Below are positions 1 through 8,843 of a DNA stretch of 64,000 nt, one piece after another; within the stretch, counting starts at the first letter, position 1; the number at the start of each line of letters is the position of its first letter. This DNA comes from Halioglobus maricola (GTDB lineage: Bacteria > Pseudomonadota > Gammaproteobacteria > Pseudomonadales > Halieaceae), in contig NZ_CP036422.1 in NCBI RefSeq assembly GCF_009388985.1, forward strand, positions 248,001-312,000, in the 5' to 3' direction. Both the position numbers and the translations under genes were made by a program. Below the pieces are notes generated by a model. The model saw only the letters and a program-made list of their open reading frames with translations, searched no databases and was not told the DNA's origin.

Positions 1-460
1 CAGCGCCCGACAGCACAACCGGTAGCATGTCCATGACCCAGCCGGGATCAATGCCTGAGACGAACAGCGACGCACCGCTCTTTTTACAAGCGTCTTCAAT
101 GGGGGCTAAAGCCTCCTGGGGAGTGGAGGAAGGGTCGAGATAGGCGTATAGACCGGGGGCCACGACACTGATGCCAGCCTCGAGGCAAGCGGTCACGTCT
201 GCAATGGCCTCGACCGGCCGGGTATCCGCCGTCGCGCTATAAATCACCGCATCGGCACCGCCGCCGATGGCAGTCTCCCAGTCACGGGTTGCGAGAACAC
301 CACACTTCTCGACGCCGGCGATACTGCCAGCGTCCAGATTCTCCTTGGCGGCGCCAGAGACGATAACAGCGCTGAGTTCCAGGTCACTGTGGGATAGTAC
401 AGCCCTGATGGCCGGGCGACCGACATTGCCTGTGCCCCAGACAAGTACGCGCTTTTTCAT
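1..460 (-). CDS. Dihydrodipicolinate reductase-like dehydrogenase (5' part, leaves window)
   Basis: Reading the minus strand from the ATG at 460 gives an open frame of 153 codons running off the window edge, so only the N-terminal half is present. It begins MKKRVLVWGTGNVGRPAIRA, a Rossmann-type nucleotide-binding fold with GxGNxGR, followed by a segment naming a conserved acidic/Gly-rich loop and SGIDPGW. It resembles the DapB N-terminal family of NAD(P)H-dependent dehydrogenases found in catabolic regions rather than true lysine-pathway DapB. A relative with the same start pattern lies at 12459-13535. Substrate unknown. It is divergent from the TonB receptor at 716. Confidence 0.8.
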   Translation of the reverse strand, partial: MKKRVLVWGTGNVGRPAIRAVLSHSDLELSAVIVSGAAKENLDAGSIAGVEKCGVLATRDWETAIGGGADAVIYSATADTRPVEAIADVTACLEAGISVVAPGLYAYLDPSSTPQEALAPIEDACKKSGASLFVSGIDPGWVMDMLPVVLSGA

Positions 461-622
461 AGTGAACCTCATCGTTATTATTTTTGTACGTGGTCACAGA
501 TCATGGAGATCAATGTCAATTAACGCAACAGCGACGCCCCACCTGCGAAACTAATCCGGAGATCCGCATATATTTTCGACCCACCGGGGAGGAATTCCAG
601 AGATTTTATGTGGCAAGTGATC

Positions 623-648
623 CGATTTGCGGGCAAATCGTGTATAAG
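623..648 (+). promoter_or_regulatory. Palindromic operator next to a -10-like box upstream of the TonB receptor
   Basis: Arms CGATTTGC (623-630) and GCAAATCG (633-640) form a perfect 8-bp inverted repeat with a 2-bp spacer. TATAAG follows at 643-648 and could be the -10 element, although no good -35 hexamer is seen at 17 bp. The site is about 75 bp upstream of the receptor ATG at 716, a normal place for a repressor or activator. The binding protein is unknown. Confidence 0.5.
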
Positions 649-715
649 AAAAGTAAGCCTTAAATCCAACACGGGTGGCGGCTGGACCCAAACAATACAA
701 ATAAGGGGTGACATC

Positions 716-3220
716 ATGCGCGAGAAGCGCGTAGTAGTTTCAAGTCTGGCTCTGGGCATCGCCGCCAGCGCTGCGACCGTAGTGCCAATCCACGCTCAGG
801 CCCAGATGGTGCTAGAGGAAGTGATAGTAACCGCACGGAAACGAGAAGAGTCGTTGCAAGAGACGCCCATTGCTGTAACGGCGCTATCGGCACAGGCGAT
901 GGAGGAACTGGGTGTCCGAGATATATCTGACTTGCGCAAAGTGGCGCCGAACGTGGACGTATACGACGGCAACGGCTCCACGGGTACCGGCAGTATTTAT
1001 ATTCGTGGTATTGGCGCGCGCAACGAAGGGGTAAATTTTGATTCCGGCGTTGGTCTCTATCTCGATGGCATATACGTGTCACGTACTTCTGGTGCGGTTC
1101 TGGACAACGTCGACCTGCAGTCCGTACAAGTGCTGCGTGGTCCGCAGGGGACGCTCTTTGGTAAGAACACTACCGGTGGAGCGGTTCTTTACACCACTAA
1201 CAAACCCTCTGAGGAATTTGAGGGTCATGTGGAAGTGTTAGCGGGAAACTACGATCAGCGGACCGCCAAGGTCACCGTAAATGTGCCATTGATCGGTGAC
1301 CAGCTGCTATCTCGCGTCTCTGTTTACAGCAATAGTCGTGACGGATATGTGACCAACCGGGCAAATGGCAACAGCTTCATCCCGGACGGCGAAGAGTTCA
1401 ATGATATTGATCGCCAGGGGGCTCAGGTACAACTGCGCTGGGCCGCGAGCGATGATGTCACGTTGGACCTCAACTATATGTACAGCGAGACGGACCAGTC
1501 CGCTCGCGGTATGGATTGCGAGGTGGTGGACTCTATCCCCGGTTCAGGCTGGCAGGCTGAGTTGCAGAACCCCTTCATTATTGTTCCCTCTACCGGCCAG
1601 ACCATTCAGGAATGGTGTGCGGAGAACAATGCGTTGGGTATCGACGATGTTATGGCTGGTATTGACCCGCCAGGCTACTGGGCAGAAACGAATACGCTAG
1701 GGTTTACTCTCGATTGGGAACTCGAGAACGCTACCTTCAAGAGTATTACCGCCTGGCGCAAAACCGAATCAGCGTTTTCTCAGGAAGTAGACGCCATTGG
1801 CATTCCGCTACTGGTGCGCAGTAACTATGACCGCGAGTTTGCCGGCGACTATATCACCGATGCGTATAGCCAGGAGTTCCAGCTCTCCGGGGCGGGTTTC
1901 GATGACCGATTGGATTATGTTGTGGGCCTTTATGCTTTCTGGGAGGATTCAGACTCCGGCCCGCGGGTGGAACCGGCTGGGCCATTTTTCAATTCCCTGT
2001 TTGTACCTAACATCGCGTACTACACGGCGTCGCACACTAGCCTGACCTCAGAGAACAAGGCGGCCTCGGTGTTTGGCCAGGCGGACTGGAGCTTCAATGA
2101 TTCATGGCGTTTGACGCTGGGTTTGCGCTACACCTGGGAAGAGCGGGATCTGGAGCGCACTTATGAGGTAGCCAATATTGAGGAAGTGGCGACTACTGGT
2201 GACGCCAGTTATATTATCTCCGAGCAATTTATTCAGTTCCCCAGCGGGCCTGAGAGTTTCAATCCTCTCCACGGCTATCTTCTGCCGGACGACCCCCTGG
2301 CGCAGCAGTATGACAAGGTCGATGACTCTGACATTACCCCGATGGCCAGCCTGCAATACAGTTTTGATGAATCCCGTTTTATCTCAGGTGGCTCAGCTTA
2401 CCTGTCCGCGACCAACGGCTTCCTGTCTGGAGGCATCAGTGACACGCTGGATATCGAGACTGGAATTCTGGAGCGTTACGAGCCTGAAGAAGTCTGGAAC
2501 TACGAACTGGGCTTGAAGGTTGATTCGCTGAATCGCCAGTGGCGGGTGAATATGGCGCTGTTCTACACCGACTATGAAGATCGTCAGCTAACCACGGTCA
2601 AGATCAATCCGGTGGACGGTCGTATCGCAGGCTCGTTGATCAATGCAGAATCCTCCAGAATTGCGGGCATCGAGTTTGAGACGATGTACCTCCCCACCGA
2701 CTCGCTTCAGATCATGGCCAATATCACCTTCAACGACGGTAAAATAGACGAATATAACGACACCCGCATTCTCACCGTACCTGAAAGTGGCGCGCCGGCG
2801 GAGTGCGAGGTCGTCACGGTTGGGACCGGTGATGTTATGAACTGTCCTGTCGATCGTTCCGATGAAAACCTGCCGCGCCTGCCGGAGGCCATCTACTATC
2901 TTGCGGCCCAGTACACCTGGGACACGTCTATTGGAGATATTCTGGCCATGGGAGCCTGGTCGTACCGCAAGGACGTGGACAACTGTTTCGATCGCAGCAG
3001 CTGCCTATCCGGCCTCTATTTGAATGACCAGGAAGACTTTTCCGCCAGGCTCACCTGGCTTTCCAGGGATGAGAACATCAGGGTCACGGCGTTCGGCAAT
3101 AACCTGACGGATGAGCGGTATATTGTCGGCGGCGTGCCATTGGTGGATGTTACCCAGACGGCCGGCGTGGTTTACAGCGCACCGCGCATGTACGGCCTGG
3201 AGGCGAGCTACTCATTCTGA
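716..3220 (+). CDS. TonB-dependent outer-membrane receptor
   Basis: 834-residue receptor. The frame is open from 608, but the ATG at 716 has a good Shine-Dalgarno (AAGGGGTG) and starts a signal peptide (MREKRVVVSSLALG... ending near AQAQ). A TonB box follows (EEVIVTARKREE), then a plug domain with the typical IRGIG, YLDGIYV and LRGPQGTLFGKN motifs at about residues 40-165, then a long beta-barrel ending in the C-terminal Phe (SYSF) expected for BAM recognition. It imports an unknown bulky ligand using TonB/ExbBD energy. This subtype is expanded in marine gammaproteobacteria and sphingomonads that use lipids, steroids or aromatics; no siderophore-specific feature is visible. No partner gene follows directly. 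Confidence 0.95.
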   Translation: MREKRVVVSSLALGIAASAATVVPIHAQAQMVLEEVIVTARKREESLQETPIAVTALSAQAMEELGVRDISDLRKVAPNVDVYDGNGSTGTGSIYIRGIGARNEGVNFDSGVGLYLDGIYVSRTSGAVLDNVDLQSVQVLRGPQGTLFGKNTTGGAVLYTTNKPSEEFEGHVEVLAGNYDQRTAKVTVNVPLIGDQLLSRVSVYSNSRDGYVTNRANGNSFIPDGEEFNDIDRQGAQVQLRWAASDDVTLDLNYMYSETDQSARGMDCEVVDSIPGSGWQAELQNPFIIVPSTGQTIQEWCAENNALGIDDVMAGIDPPGYWAETNTLGFTLDWELENATFKSITAWRKTESAFSQEVDAIGIPLLVRSNYDREFAGDYITDAYSQEFQLSGAGFDDRLDYVVGLYAFWEDSDSGPRVEPAGPFFNSLFVPNIAYYTASHTSLTSENKAASVFGQADWSFNDSWRLTLGLRYTWEERDLERTYEVANIEEVATTGDASYIISEQFIQFPSGPESFNPLHGYLLPDDPLAQQYDKVDDSDITPMASLQYSFDESRFISGGSAYLSATNGFLSGGISDTLDIETGILERYEPEEVWNYELGLKVDSLNRQWRVNMALFYTDYEDRQLTTVKINPVDGRIAGSLINAESSRIAGIEFETMYLPTDSLQIMANITFNDGKIDEYNDTRILTVPESGAPAECEVVTVGTGDVMNCPVDRSDENLPRLPEAIYYLAAQYTWDTSIGDILAMGAWSYRKDVDNCFDRSSCLSGLYLNDQEDFSARLTWLSRDENIRVTAFGNNLTDERYIVGGVPLVDVTQTAGVVYSAPRMYGLEASYSF

Positions 3221-3332
3221 CCTGGCAGCGCAGTGGTTAATTTTTGTCCATGAATAACGACCTTGTATTGCATCCAATCCAATTTTGGCCGCGTAGAAGA
3301 AGCTGTAATTGATACTGCGATGAGGTGTGGAG

Positions 3333-3578
3333 ATGATCGAGAAGAATATTGGCAACATTGAACGGGTGATGCGACTGGCCTTTGGTTTGTTGCTAGCGGG
3401 CTGGATACTGACCCGCCAGGACGCGAATGGGATAGACATTTTCGTGGGGGTGGTGTCACTGGCGCTTATCCTGAATGGCATTTTCTCGCGCTGCTATCTT
3501 TGGTACGTCCTTGATATTAATACGGTAGCGAGCCGAGAGGACGGGCGAGCGGCCAGCCGAGACTGTAAGTCAGTCTAG
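3333..3578 (+). CDS. DUF2892 small inner-membrane protein
   Basis: 81-residue protein with two predicted membrane helices (about residues 11-26 and 33-53) and the N-terminal NIGNIERVMRLAFG pattern of the DUF2892 (YgaP-type transmembrane) family, here without a rhodanese domain. The ATG at 3333 is preceded by GAGG at -8; an in-frame GTG at 3327 is possible. The tail DINTVASREDG... is hydrophilic. Its 3' end overlaps the convergent DUF3833 gene by 9 bp. Function in the family is unknown. Confidence 0.75.
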   Translation: MIEKNIGNIERVMRLAFGLLLAGWILTRQDANGIDIFVGVVSLALILNGIFSRCYLWYVLDINTVASREDGRAASRDCKSV

Positions 3579-4103
3579 GGTTTTCGTGATGACGAGTAGC
3601 AGATTTCCAACCCGCACACCGAATTTTGAGAGGGTGGATTCATTCAGCAGGACGGTTTCTGAAAGGAGGTACATGCGGTCATCGACGCGGACATCGATGG
3701 TATCTGCCCGGTAGGGTATGCGTAGGACATAGTCCAGGAAAGCACTGTTGCCCGAGACGGTCATAGTGCCGTCCCCAACCACATCGCCTGCAGTACCTAT
3801 ATAACTATTTTGCCCAGTGGGCGTCAGGGTCCAGACGCGTCGCTGCTCCTCTCCATCATCAAAGACAAAATCCTCCTCCAGCGTGCCCACACCATCCTTC
3901 CAGTAGGCAACGATGTCGGCGTTGAAGCTGCGAATGACGCGACCACCGCGATCTTTAACAACGCCATGGGCAGTCAATTTGCCATCAAAAAATTGTTCTG
4001 CGCTAAATACGGGCTGCATGTCGCTGTAGTCGCTAACCTGAACGCCTGAGCAGGCGGATAGGAAGGTCAGGAGAAGAAAGGCCTGCAAGCTGCGTAGTAG
4101 CAT
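3570..4103 (-). CDS. DUF3833 family lipoprotein
   Basis: 177 residues. The frame stays open upstream to 4202, but the ATG at 4103 directly begins a lipoprotein signal (MLLRSLQAFLLLTFLSACSG, lipobox LSAC). The mature part has the DUF3833 features: an FFDGKLTAHGVVKDRGGRV segment, WTLTPTG, and a C-terminal MYLLSETVLLNESTLSKFGVRVG segment. The beta-rich fold is of unknown function. In other gammaproteobacteria this family is commonly encoded with photolyase, DUF1365, cyclopropane-synthase and SDR genes, which matches the neighbouring SDR and DUF523-DUF1722 genes here. Confidence 0.8.
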   Translation of the reverse strand: MLLRSLQAFLLLTFLSACSGVQVSDYSDMQPVFSAEQFFDGKLTAHGVVKDRGGRVIRSFNADIVAYWKDGVGTLEEDFVFDDGEEQRRVWTLTPTGQNSYIGTAGDVVGDGTMTVSGNSAFLDYVLRIPYRADTIDVRVDDRMYLLSETVLLNESTLSKFGVRVGNLLLVITKTLD

Positions 4104-4221
4104 GGTGGTGGTCCAGTGATATTTCCTGTTTGTACGCAGTCCGGCTCCGATGCGATTAATCCGTAACAGGTATTTCGGCGTAGACAGGTGCATCCCTTTC
4201 AATGGAATTCAGGTGGAGAAA

Positions 4222-5220
4222 ATGCCGAGAAAGAACAGGGTTGTCGCAGTAACAGGCGCTACCGGCTTCGTAGGCCGGCATTTTGTCGAACGAATTTTGC
4301 AGGAAACTGGCATCAGTGTGCGCTGCGTGGTCCGTGATAGTAGCGATGTGGCAGGCCTGGAGCACCTCGATGATGATATCGAGGTCGTTCACGCAGATGT
4401 CACTCGCCCGGACACGCTTGAGGACGCGTTTGCTGATGTATGGGGTGTCGTGAATCTCGCGGGCTACCGTGAATTCTGGAGTAAACGCCGAGAGCATTTC
4501 TACGACGTCAACCAGGTCGGTGCCGGCAACGTCTTTCGGGCATGTCTGGCCCGTGGGGTAGAGAAAGTTGTCCAGGTCAGCACCCCGCTCGCGTTTGGCC
4601 GGCCTGATGAGCAGCCTTTCGATGAGATGAGTGCCCCAGGGGCGCACCCCAGCGATTATGCGAGAAGCAAGTTTCTGGGAGACGAGGAAGGTTGGTGCCT
4701 CCATCAAGAGGAGGACTTGCCATTGACCGTCGTGCACCTGGCGGCAGTGATTGGTGCTGGCGACGACAAGGCGACCATGGAAGTTAAGCGCGCTGTCGAT
4801 GGCAAACTACCCGCGTTAGTGGGTGCAGATACCACATACACATATCTGTATGTGCGAGACGCGGCCGATGCCATTGCTCGGGCGCTGTTGAACCCTGACA
4901 CTGTAGGGCAACGTTATCTCATCGGTAACCAGCGAGCGACTACACGTGAGTACTTCTCGATCATTGGGCGGATAGCCGGTGTGCCGGTGCCTTCCAGAAA
5001 TATACCCGAATCCTGGCTTATGCCTGTTGCGCGATGTATGGAGGCCGCCTCAAGAGTCACCGGAATCAGGCCAGTGGTCCCGTTGGATGTGTTGAAGACC
5101 ACGGCTGCCGGTTCGCTACTCTTTGATGCGAGCCGCTCGGTGGACGAACTGGGTATGACGTATACATCCCTATCCACCGCCTTGTCCGAATCTGTAGAGG
5201 AGATACGCTCCGCTGCATGA
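4222..5220 (+). CDS. Extended SDR / NAD-dependent epimerase-dehydratase family protein
   Basis: 332 residues. The start at 4222 has AGGTGGAG upstream and is preferred to the in-frame ATG at 4150. The N-terminal VTGATGFVGRHFVERIL is the GxxGxxG NAD(P)-binding loop. VVNLAGY lies in beta-4. The catalytic pair is Tyr and Lys in DYARSKFLGDEE (about residues 149-153), with an upstream STPLAFG providing the Ser. The layout matches extended SDRs of the 3-beta-hydroxysteroid dehydrogenase/dihydroflavonol reductase type. The substrate cannot be read from sequence; a sterol, isoprenoid or sugar-linked alcohol is possible. It diverges from the DUF3833 gene across about 118 bp. Confidence 0.85.
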   Translation: MPRKNRVVAVTGATGFVGRHFVERILQETGISVRCVVRDSSDVAGLEHLDDDIEVVHADVTRPDTLEDAFADVWGVVNLAGYREFWSKRREHFYDVNQVGAGNVFRACLARGVEKVVQVSTPLAFGRPDEQPFDEMSAPGAHPSDYARSKFLGDEEGWCLHQEEDLPLTVVHLAAVIGAGDDKATMEVKRAVDGKLPALVGADTTYTYLYVRDAADAIARALLNPDTVGQRYLIGNQRATTREYFSIIGRIAGVPVPSRNIPESWLMPVARCMEAASRVTGIRPVVPLDVLKTTAAGSLLFDASRSVDELGMTYTSLSTALSESVEEIRSAA

Positions 5221-5269
5221 GCGGCCTGGTGTATCCAGTACCCAGGGAAAAGCGAGGCTATGAGATGCC

Positions 5270-6214
5270 CTAGAGTTGATTGTGCAGCATCAGCTCCTGC
5301 GGATGAGGCTGCATATAGTAGGACTGGTTGATATAAGGATCGGGTGTTTTCCTGAAGTGGTGTCTGAGAATGGTGATGGGCACGATCAACGGAATATAGC
5401 CGAGACGATACTGCTCGATCATCTGGTCGAGTTCGGCACGGTCGTCTGCATCCAGTTTCCGCTTCAGATAGCCTTGAATGTGGCTCAACACATTGCAGTG
5501 ATTGCGCCGACTTGCCGGTTTCTGCATGATTTCGGTAACCCCGGCCAGATAACTTTCACAAAACGTGTCTATATCCTGCCCGCCAATATCGGCGACCAGC
5601 CTTCCGAGCTCTCGTGCCTTGGTCTGGTTGTGGCTCATGTAGATGAGTTTGTTGCGTGCATGGAACTCAACCAGGTCCCGTTTTTCAGGTTGATCACTGA
5701 TCAGGTCGCACCACCGTTTGTAAAAGAACACGCGTTTCACGAAGTTTTCCCGCAGTCGGGCGTCGTTCAGGCGGCCCTCTTCTTCCACAGGCAAATTAGG
5801 GAACATATCCATGATTTCCCCTGCAAACATGCCTCGCCCGTCGCGTGTTGCTGAGGATTTCCTATAAACTTTGACTCGCTCCATGCCACAGCTGGGTGAG
5901 TCTTTCTTGAAGATGTACCCGTACACAGAAGATACCCATGATGCCTGTGCCCTGGCGCTCGCGACCAATTCGTCTGTCACATCCAGGCTTGGATCTTTGG
6001 TGCCGACACAGCGAACGGAGTCATCATCTGCGTTGTTGACCAATCTGATGGGTTCACGGGGTGTGCCTAGGCCAATACTCACCTCTGGGCAAAAAGCCTG
6101 GAAGGAGAAAAACTCGCCCAGGTTTTGTGTGATGTAGGGGTTGTGCTTGTGACCCGAGTCGAACCTGACCTTCTGGCCTAATAGGCAACTGCTGATGCCG
6201 AGTGGAATCTTCAT
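5270..6214 (-). CDS. DUF523-DUF1722 protein (YbgA/TudS-like)
   Basis: 314 residues, two domains. The N-terminal DUF523 part (about 1-145) carries GISSCLLGQKVRFDSGHK, FCPEVSIGLGTPREPIRLV and KDSPSCGMERV. The three cysteines match the positions that hold the [4Fe-4S] cluster in thiouracil desulfidase TudS, the characterised member of DUF523. The C-terminal DUF1722 part (about 175-310) has LVEFHARNKLIYMSHNQ and the terminal HPQELMLHN. The ATG at 6214 with GAGGA upstream is preferred to the ATG at 6259. The fused form often neighbours photolyase genes; here the cryptochrome is far away. A sulfur-removing or RNA-base-related role is inference from the family. Confidence 0.9.
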   Translation of the reverse strand: MKIPLGISSCLLGQKVRFDSGHKHNPYITQNLGEFFSFQAFCPEVSIGLGTPREPIRLVNNADDDSVRCVGTKDPSLDVTDELVASARAQASWVSSVYGYIFKKDSPSCGMERVKVYRKSSATRDGRGMFAGEIMDMFPNLPVEEEGRLNDARLRENFVKRVFFYKRWCDLISDQPEKRDLVEFHARNKLIYMSHNQTKARELGRLVADIGGQDIDTFCESYLAGVTEIMQKPASRRNHCNVLSHIQGYLKRKLDADDRAELDQMIEQYRLGYIPLIVPITILRHHFRKTPDPYINQSYYMQPHPQELMLHNQL

Positions 6215-6390
6215 GGTGTCCTCAACGTAACTAGCGAGTGCTGAATCCTTCGTTGTCATAGTAGCACGTGAATTATCGTGGAGAGGCTTGATGCGCGTGC
6301 GCGCGAGAAATGTTGGATTCCAGGTGCATGAAGGTCTGCAGAGAGGAATATTGCGTATATCACTGTACTGTCTGGAAGAGCGAAAAAATT

Positions 6391-6570
6391 ATGAAGTCCA
6401 CCAATGTCGAAACAGGTGCGCGGTTGCGTTGTCGTGGTTGCACGCAGGATTGTGCTTATTATGAAATTTGCGATGGCAGACCATGGCGCGAGATGGATCC
6501 CGAGATGGCTGCTGGAGCAGCGGTCGTAGAAACAGATGTCTCCGGCGTGGAGCCGGTCAGCAACGCGTAG
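6391..6570 (+). CDS. Small cysteine-rich protein, coupled to the following SDR
   Basis: 59 residues from the ATG at 6391 (GGAAGAG about 10 bp upstream). The frame is open further upstream, but that stretch is unlike protein. The core LRCRGCTQDCAYYEICDGRPWRE has four cysteines spaced C-x2-C-x3-C-x5-C, suggesting a small metal or Fe-S site. The C-terminus is acidic and disordered-looking. Its TAG at 6568-6570 is followed after only two bases by the ATG of the SDR gene, so translation is probably coupled. I do not recognise the family. Confidence 0.6.
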   Translation: MKSTNVETGARLRCRGCTQDCAYYEICDGRPWREMDPEMAAGAAVVETDVSGVEPVSNA

Positions 6571-6572
6571 CG

Positions 6573-7319
6573 ATGGCCGGGGATATCCTGAAACAGGAAG
6601 GCCTGAGTGCGGTTGTCGTGGGCAATGGAAGCATTGGCCTGGCGTTGGCGGCGAATCTCTTGCAGAGGGAGAACCTGAACAGCCTGGTTATTCTGAATCG
6701 CAATGGTGATGTGCCGTTCAGCGACCCGCGGGTAGCGAACGTGAAGTTTGATGCGGAAGCTCCTGAATCGATAGCGGCCGCGGCGAAGGTCGTGCGGTCT
6801 TCGGTAGATCGGGTACATCTGATGATTAACACAGTGGGTATGTTGCATAACCAGCAACAACAACCTGAAAAACGCCTGAGCCGTGTCTCGCCTGAGAACC
6901 TGCAGAGATCCTTTGCGGTGAACACTATGCTGCTGCCCGTTCTGGTGCAGGAATTTTCGAGCCTTCTTCGTCATCTGGACAGCGCTCTTTTTGTGTCACT
7001 TTCCGCCAGGGTAGGCAGTATCGAAGATAACCGACTGGGCGGCTGGTATAGCTACCGCGCCTCCAAGGCTGCGCACAATATGCTGTTGCGGACCATCGCG
7101 CAGGAATGGCGGTTGAGCCACCGTAATGCTGCGATAGTGGCTATGCATCCGGGGACGGTTGCGTCGCGGCTGTCAGAGCCGTTTATATCATCAGGCTATC
7201 AACATACCGTTCACACACCCTCCGAATGTGCTGATCATCTCGCGGCCGTATTCAGTACCCTGACATCAGAATCTTCGGGCAGTTTTCTCGACTGGCGAGG
7301 GCAGCCTGTCCCCTGGTGA
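6573..7319 (+). CDS. Short-chain dehydrogenase, C-factor (CsgA)-like
   Basis: 248 residues. Start ATG at 6573, immediately after the stop of the cysteine-rich ORF; the frame is open upstream only because it overlaps that gene. VVVGNGSIGLALAANLL is the nucleotide loop (GxxxGIG variant GNGSIGLA). The acceptor part has INTVGML (NAG variant). The catalytic triad is Ser in LSARVGSI and Tyr-Lys in YSYRASKAAHNML. MHPGTVASRLSEPF follows. This matches the C-factor group of SDRs, often found in light- or stress-inducible photolyase neighbourhoods. Reaction unknown. Confidence 0.88.
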   Translation: MAGDILKQEGLSAVVVGNGSIGLALAANLLQRENLNSLVILNRNGDVPFSDPRVANVKFDAEAPESIAAAAKVVRSSVDRVHLMINTVGMLHNQQQQPEKRLSRVSPENLQRSFAVNTMLLPVLVQEFSSLLRHLDSALFVSLSARVGSIEDNRLGGWYSYRASKAAHNMLLRTIAQEWRLSHRNAAIVAMHPGTVASRLSEPFISSGYQHTVHTPSECADHLAAVFSTLTSESSGSFLDWRGQPVPW

Positions 7320-7366
7320 TGCCGGCGAACACCGGTTGCCAGAGGTGAAGATGCTAAGCTGAGCCT

Positions 7367-8803
7367 ATGGAGAACGAAGCTTCATCTCAAGCTGTAAGCC
7401 TGGTGTTCGGTGCCAGCGGTTATATCGGGTCTAACCTGGTGCCTTTTCTCGCCTCCCGGGATAAGCGCGTGCGCGCCGTTTCGCGTAACCGGGCAGTTCT
7501 CGAGGGCCGTGAATGGCAGGGAGTGGAATGCGACAGTGCCGACGCGCTCGACCCCGGCTCACTTGATCGAGTGCTGTCCGAAGTGGACGTCGCCTACTAC
7601 CTGGTGCACTCCATGGCCGCCGGAGCAAACTTTGGGGCGCTGGATCTTGAGGCCGCGACCAACTTCAGGGATGCTGCGGCCCGGGCGGGTATCCGGCGTA
7701 TTGTGTATCTTGGCGGCCTGATTCCGAATGAACCCGAGTCTTTGCATCTGCAATCACGTTTCGAGACGGGACAGGTTCTTCGCCAGGGACAAGTGCCAGT
7801 AACCGAGGTGCGGGCCGGGATGATCATTGGTCCTGGCTCGGCGGCCTTCGAGGTTATGCGAGATCTGGTGAACAATTTGCCGGTCATGGTTACACCACGC
7901 TGGGTGTTTTCGCGCTCTCCCCCCATCGCACTGTCCGATTTACTGTCATATCTGGCGGCGCTGGCGGTGCTGCCCGAAGCGGCAGGAAAGATCTACGACG
8001 CTGCAGGCCCTGAAGTGCTGACATACGAGAAAATCATGCGGCGTCTTGCCGACATATTGGGGCGCCGCATTATCATAATTCCGGTACCTGTACTGACTCC
8101 GAAGTTGTCTTCTTATTGGCTGCGCCTGGTCACTACCGTGCCAGTCAATATCGCCCGGGCCTTGATTGATGGCCTCAAACACGATGTGTTGGCCGACGAC
8201 GCCGCGTTGCGCGAACTCGTACCGATTCCCCTGCGCAATGTGAAGGAATCGATAGAGGATGCGCTGGCGGCCGAACGCAGCCTCTCGCTACCGGCACACT
8301 GGGTGGAGGGTTCGATTCGTTGCCGAAACTTTGAGCCCAGATACGCGTTTTATGCGAAACAGGCGACAGGAAAGTGTGAAACATTGGCGGAGCCAGACAG
8401 GCTCTGGCAGGCTATCTGCAGAATCGGCAGCGATCATGATTTCTTTGCATTGAATGCGCTCTGGTGGTTGCGCGGTGCTGCCGATTGGCTACTTGGCGGA
8501 CCCAGCTTCAGGCGCAAACGCCGCGATCCTGACGTTCTTCGCATGGGGGACGTGGTGGATGCCTGGCGAGTTATCGCCCTCGTGCCCGAGCAAAAACTAA
8601 CTCTCCTGTTGGAAATGAAGCTACCTGGGGCCGGCGTGCTTGAATTTGAGATCGTTGATTTGGGCAGCAGTCGCGAAGTACATGCTAGCGCCTACTTTCA
8701 CCCCGCGGGTCTATGGGGACTGTTGTACTGGTATCCACTTGTGCCGTTTCATCTGTGGATATTCAAAGCGATGACGCGCGAGATTGCGCGTCGCGCAGAG
8801 TAA
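7367..8803 (+). CDS. SDR-DUF2867 two-domain oxidoreductase
   Basis: 478 residues. The N-terminal atypical SDR/NmrA-type Rossmann domain (about 10-300) begins LVFGASGYIGSNLVPFLAS and contains DVAYYLVHSM and RIVYLGGLIP. The C-terminal DUF2867 domain (about 315-475) includes GDVVDAWRVIALVPEQKL and ends YWYPLVPFHLWIFKAM, a hydrophobic tail that may touch the membrane. The family is widespread next to photolyase and lipid-modifying genes but has no assigned reaction. It follows the C-factor-like SDR by 47 bp on the same strand, so the three genes from 6391 are probably one transcript. Confidence 0.88.
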   Translation: MENEASSQAVSLVFGASGYIGSNLVPFLASRDKRVRAVSRNRAVLEGREWQGVECDSADALDPGSLDRVLSEVDVAYYLVHSMAAGANFGALDLEAATNFRDAAARAGIRRIVYLGGLIPNEPESLHLQSRFETGQVLRQGQVPVTEVRAGMIIGPGSAAFEVMRDLVNNLPVMVTPRWVFSRSPPIALSDLLSYLAALAVLPEAAGKIYDAAGPEVLTYEKIMRRLADILGRRIIIIPVPVLTPKLSSYWLRLVTTVPVNIARALIDGLKHDVLADDAALRELVPIPLRNVKESIEDALAAERSLSLPAHWVEGSIRCRNFEPRYAFYAKQATGKCETLAEPDRLWQAICRIGSDHDFFALNALWWLRGAADWLLGGPSFRRKRRDPDVLRMGDVVDAWRVIALVPEQKLTLLLEMKLPGAGVLEFEIVDLGSSREVHASAYFHPAGLWGLLYWYPLVPFHLWIFKAMTREIARRAE

Positions 8804-8843
8804 GTTCTGTGGGGGCCACCCTCGCGGCCATCAAACATGCAGT

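Noticed and set aside
4156..4737. 193-codon minus-strand frame
   Set aside because: Antisense to the extended SDR gene and lacking domain features.
5276..5854. 192-codon plus-strand frame
   Set aside because: Antisense to the DUF523-DUF1722 gene, which has conserved cysteine and histidine motifs on the minus strand.
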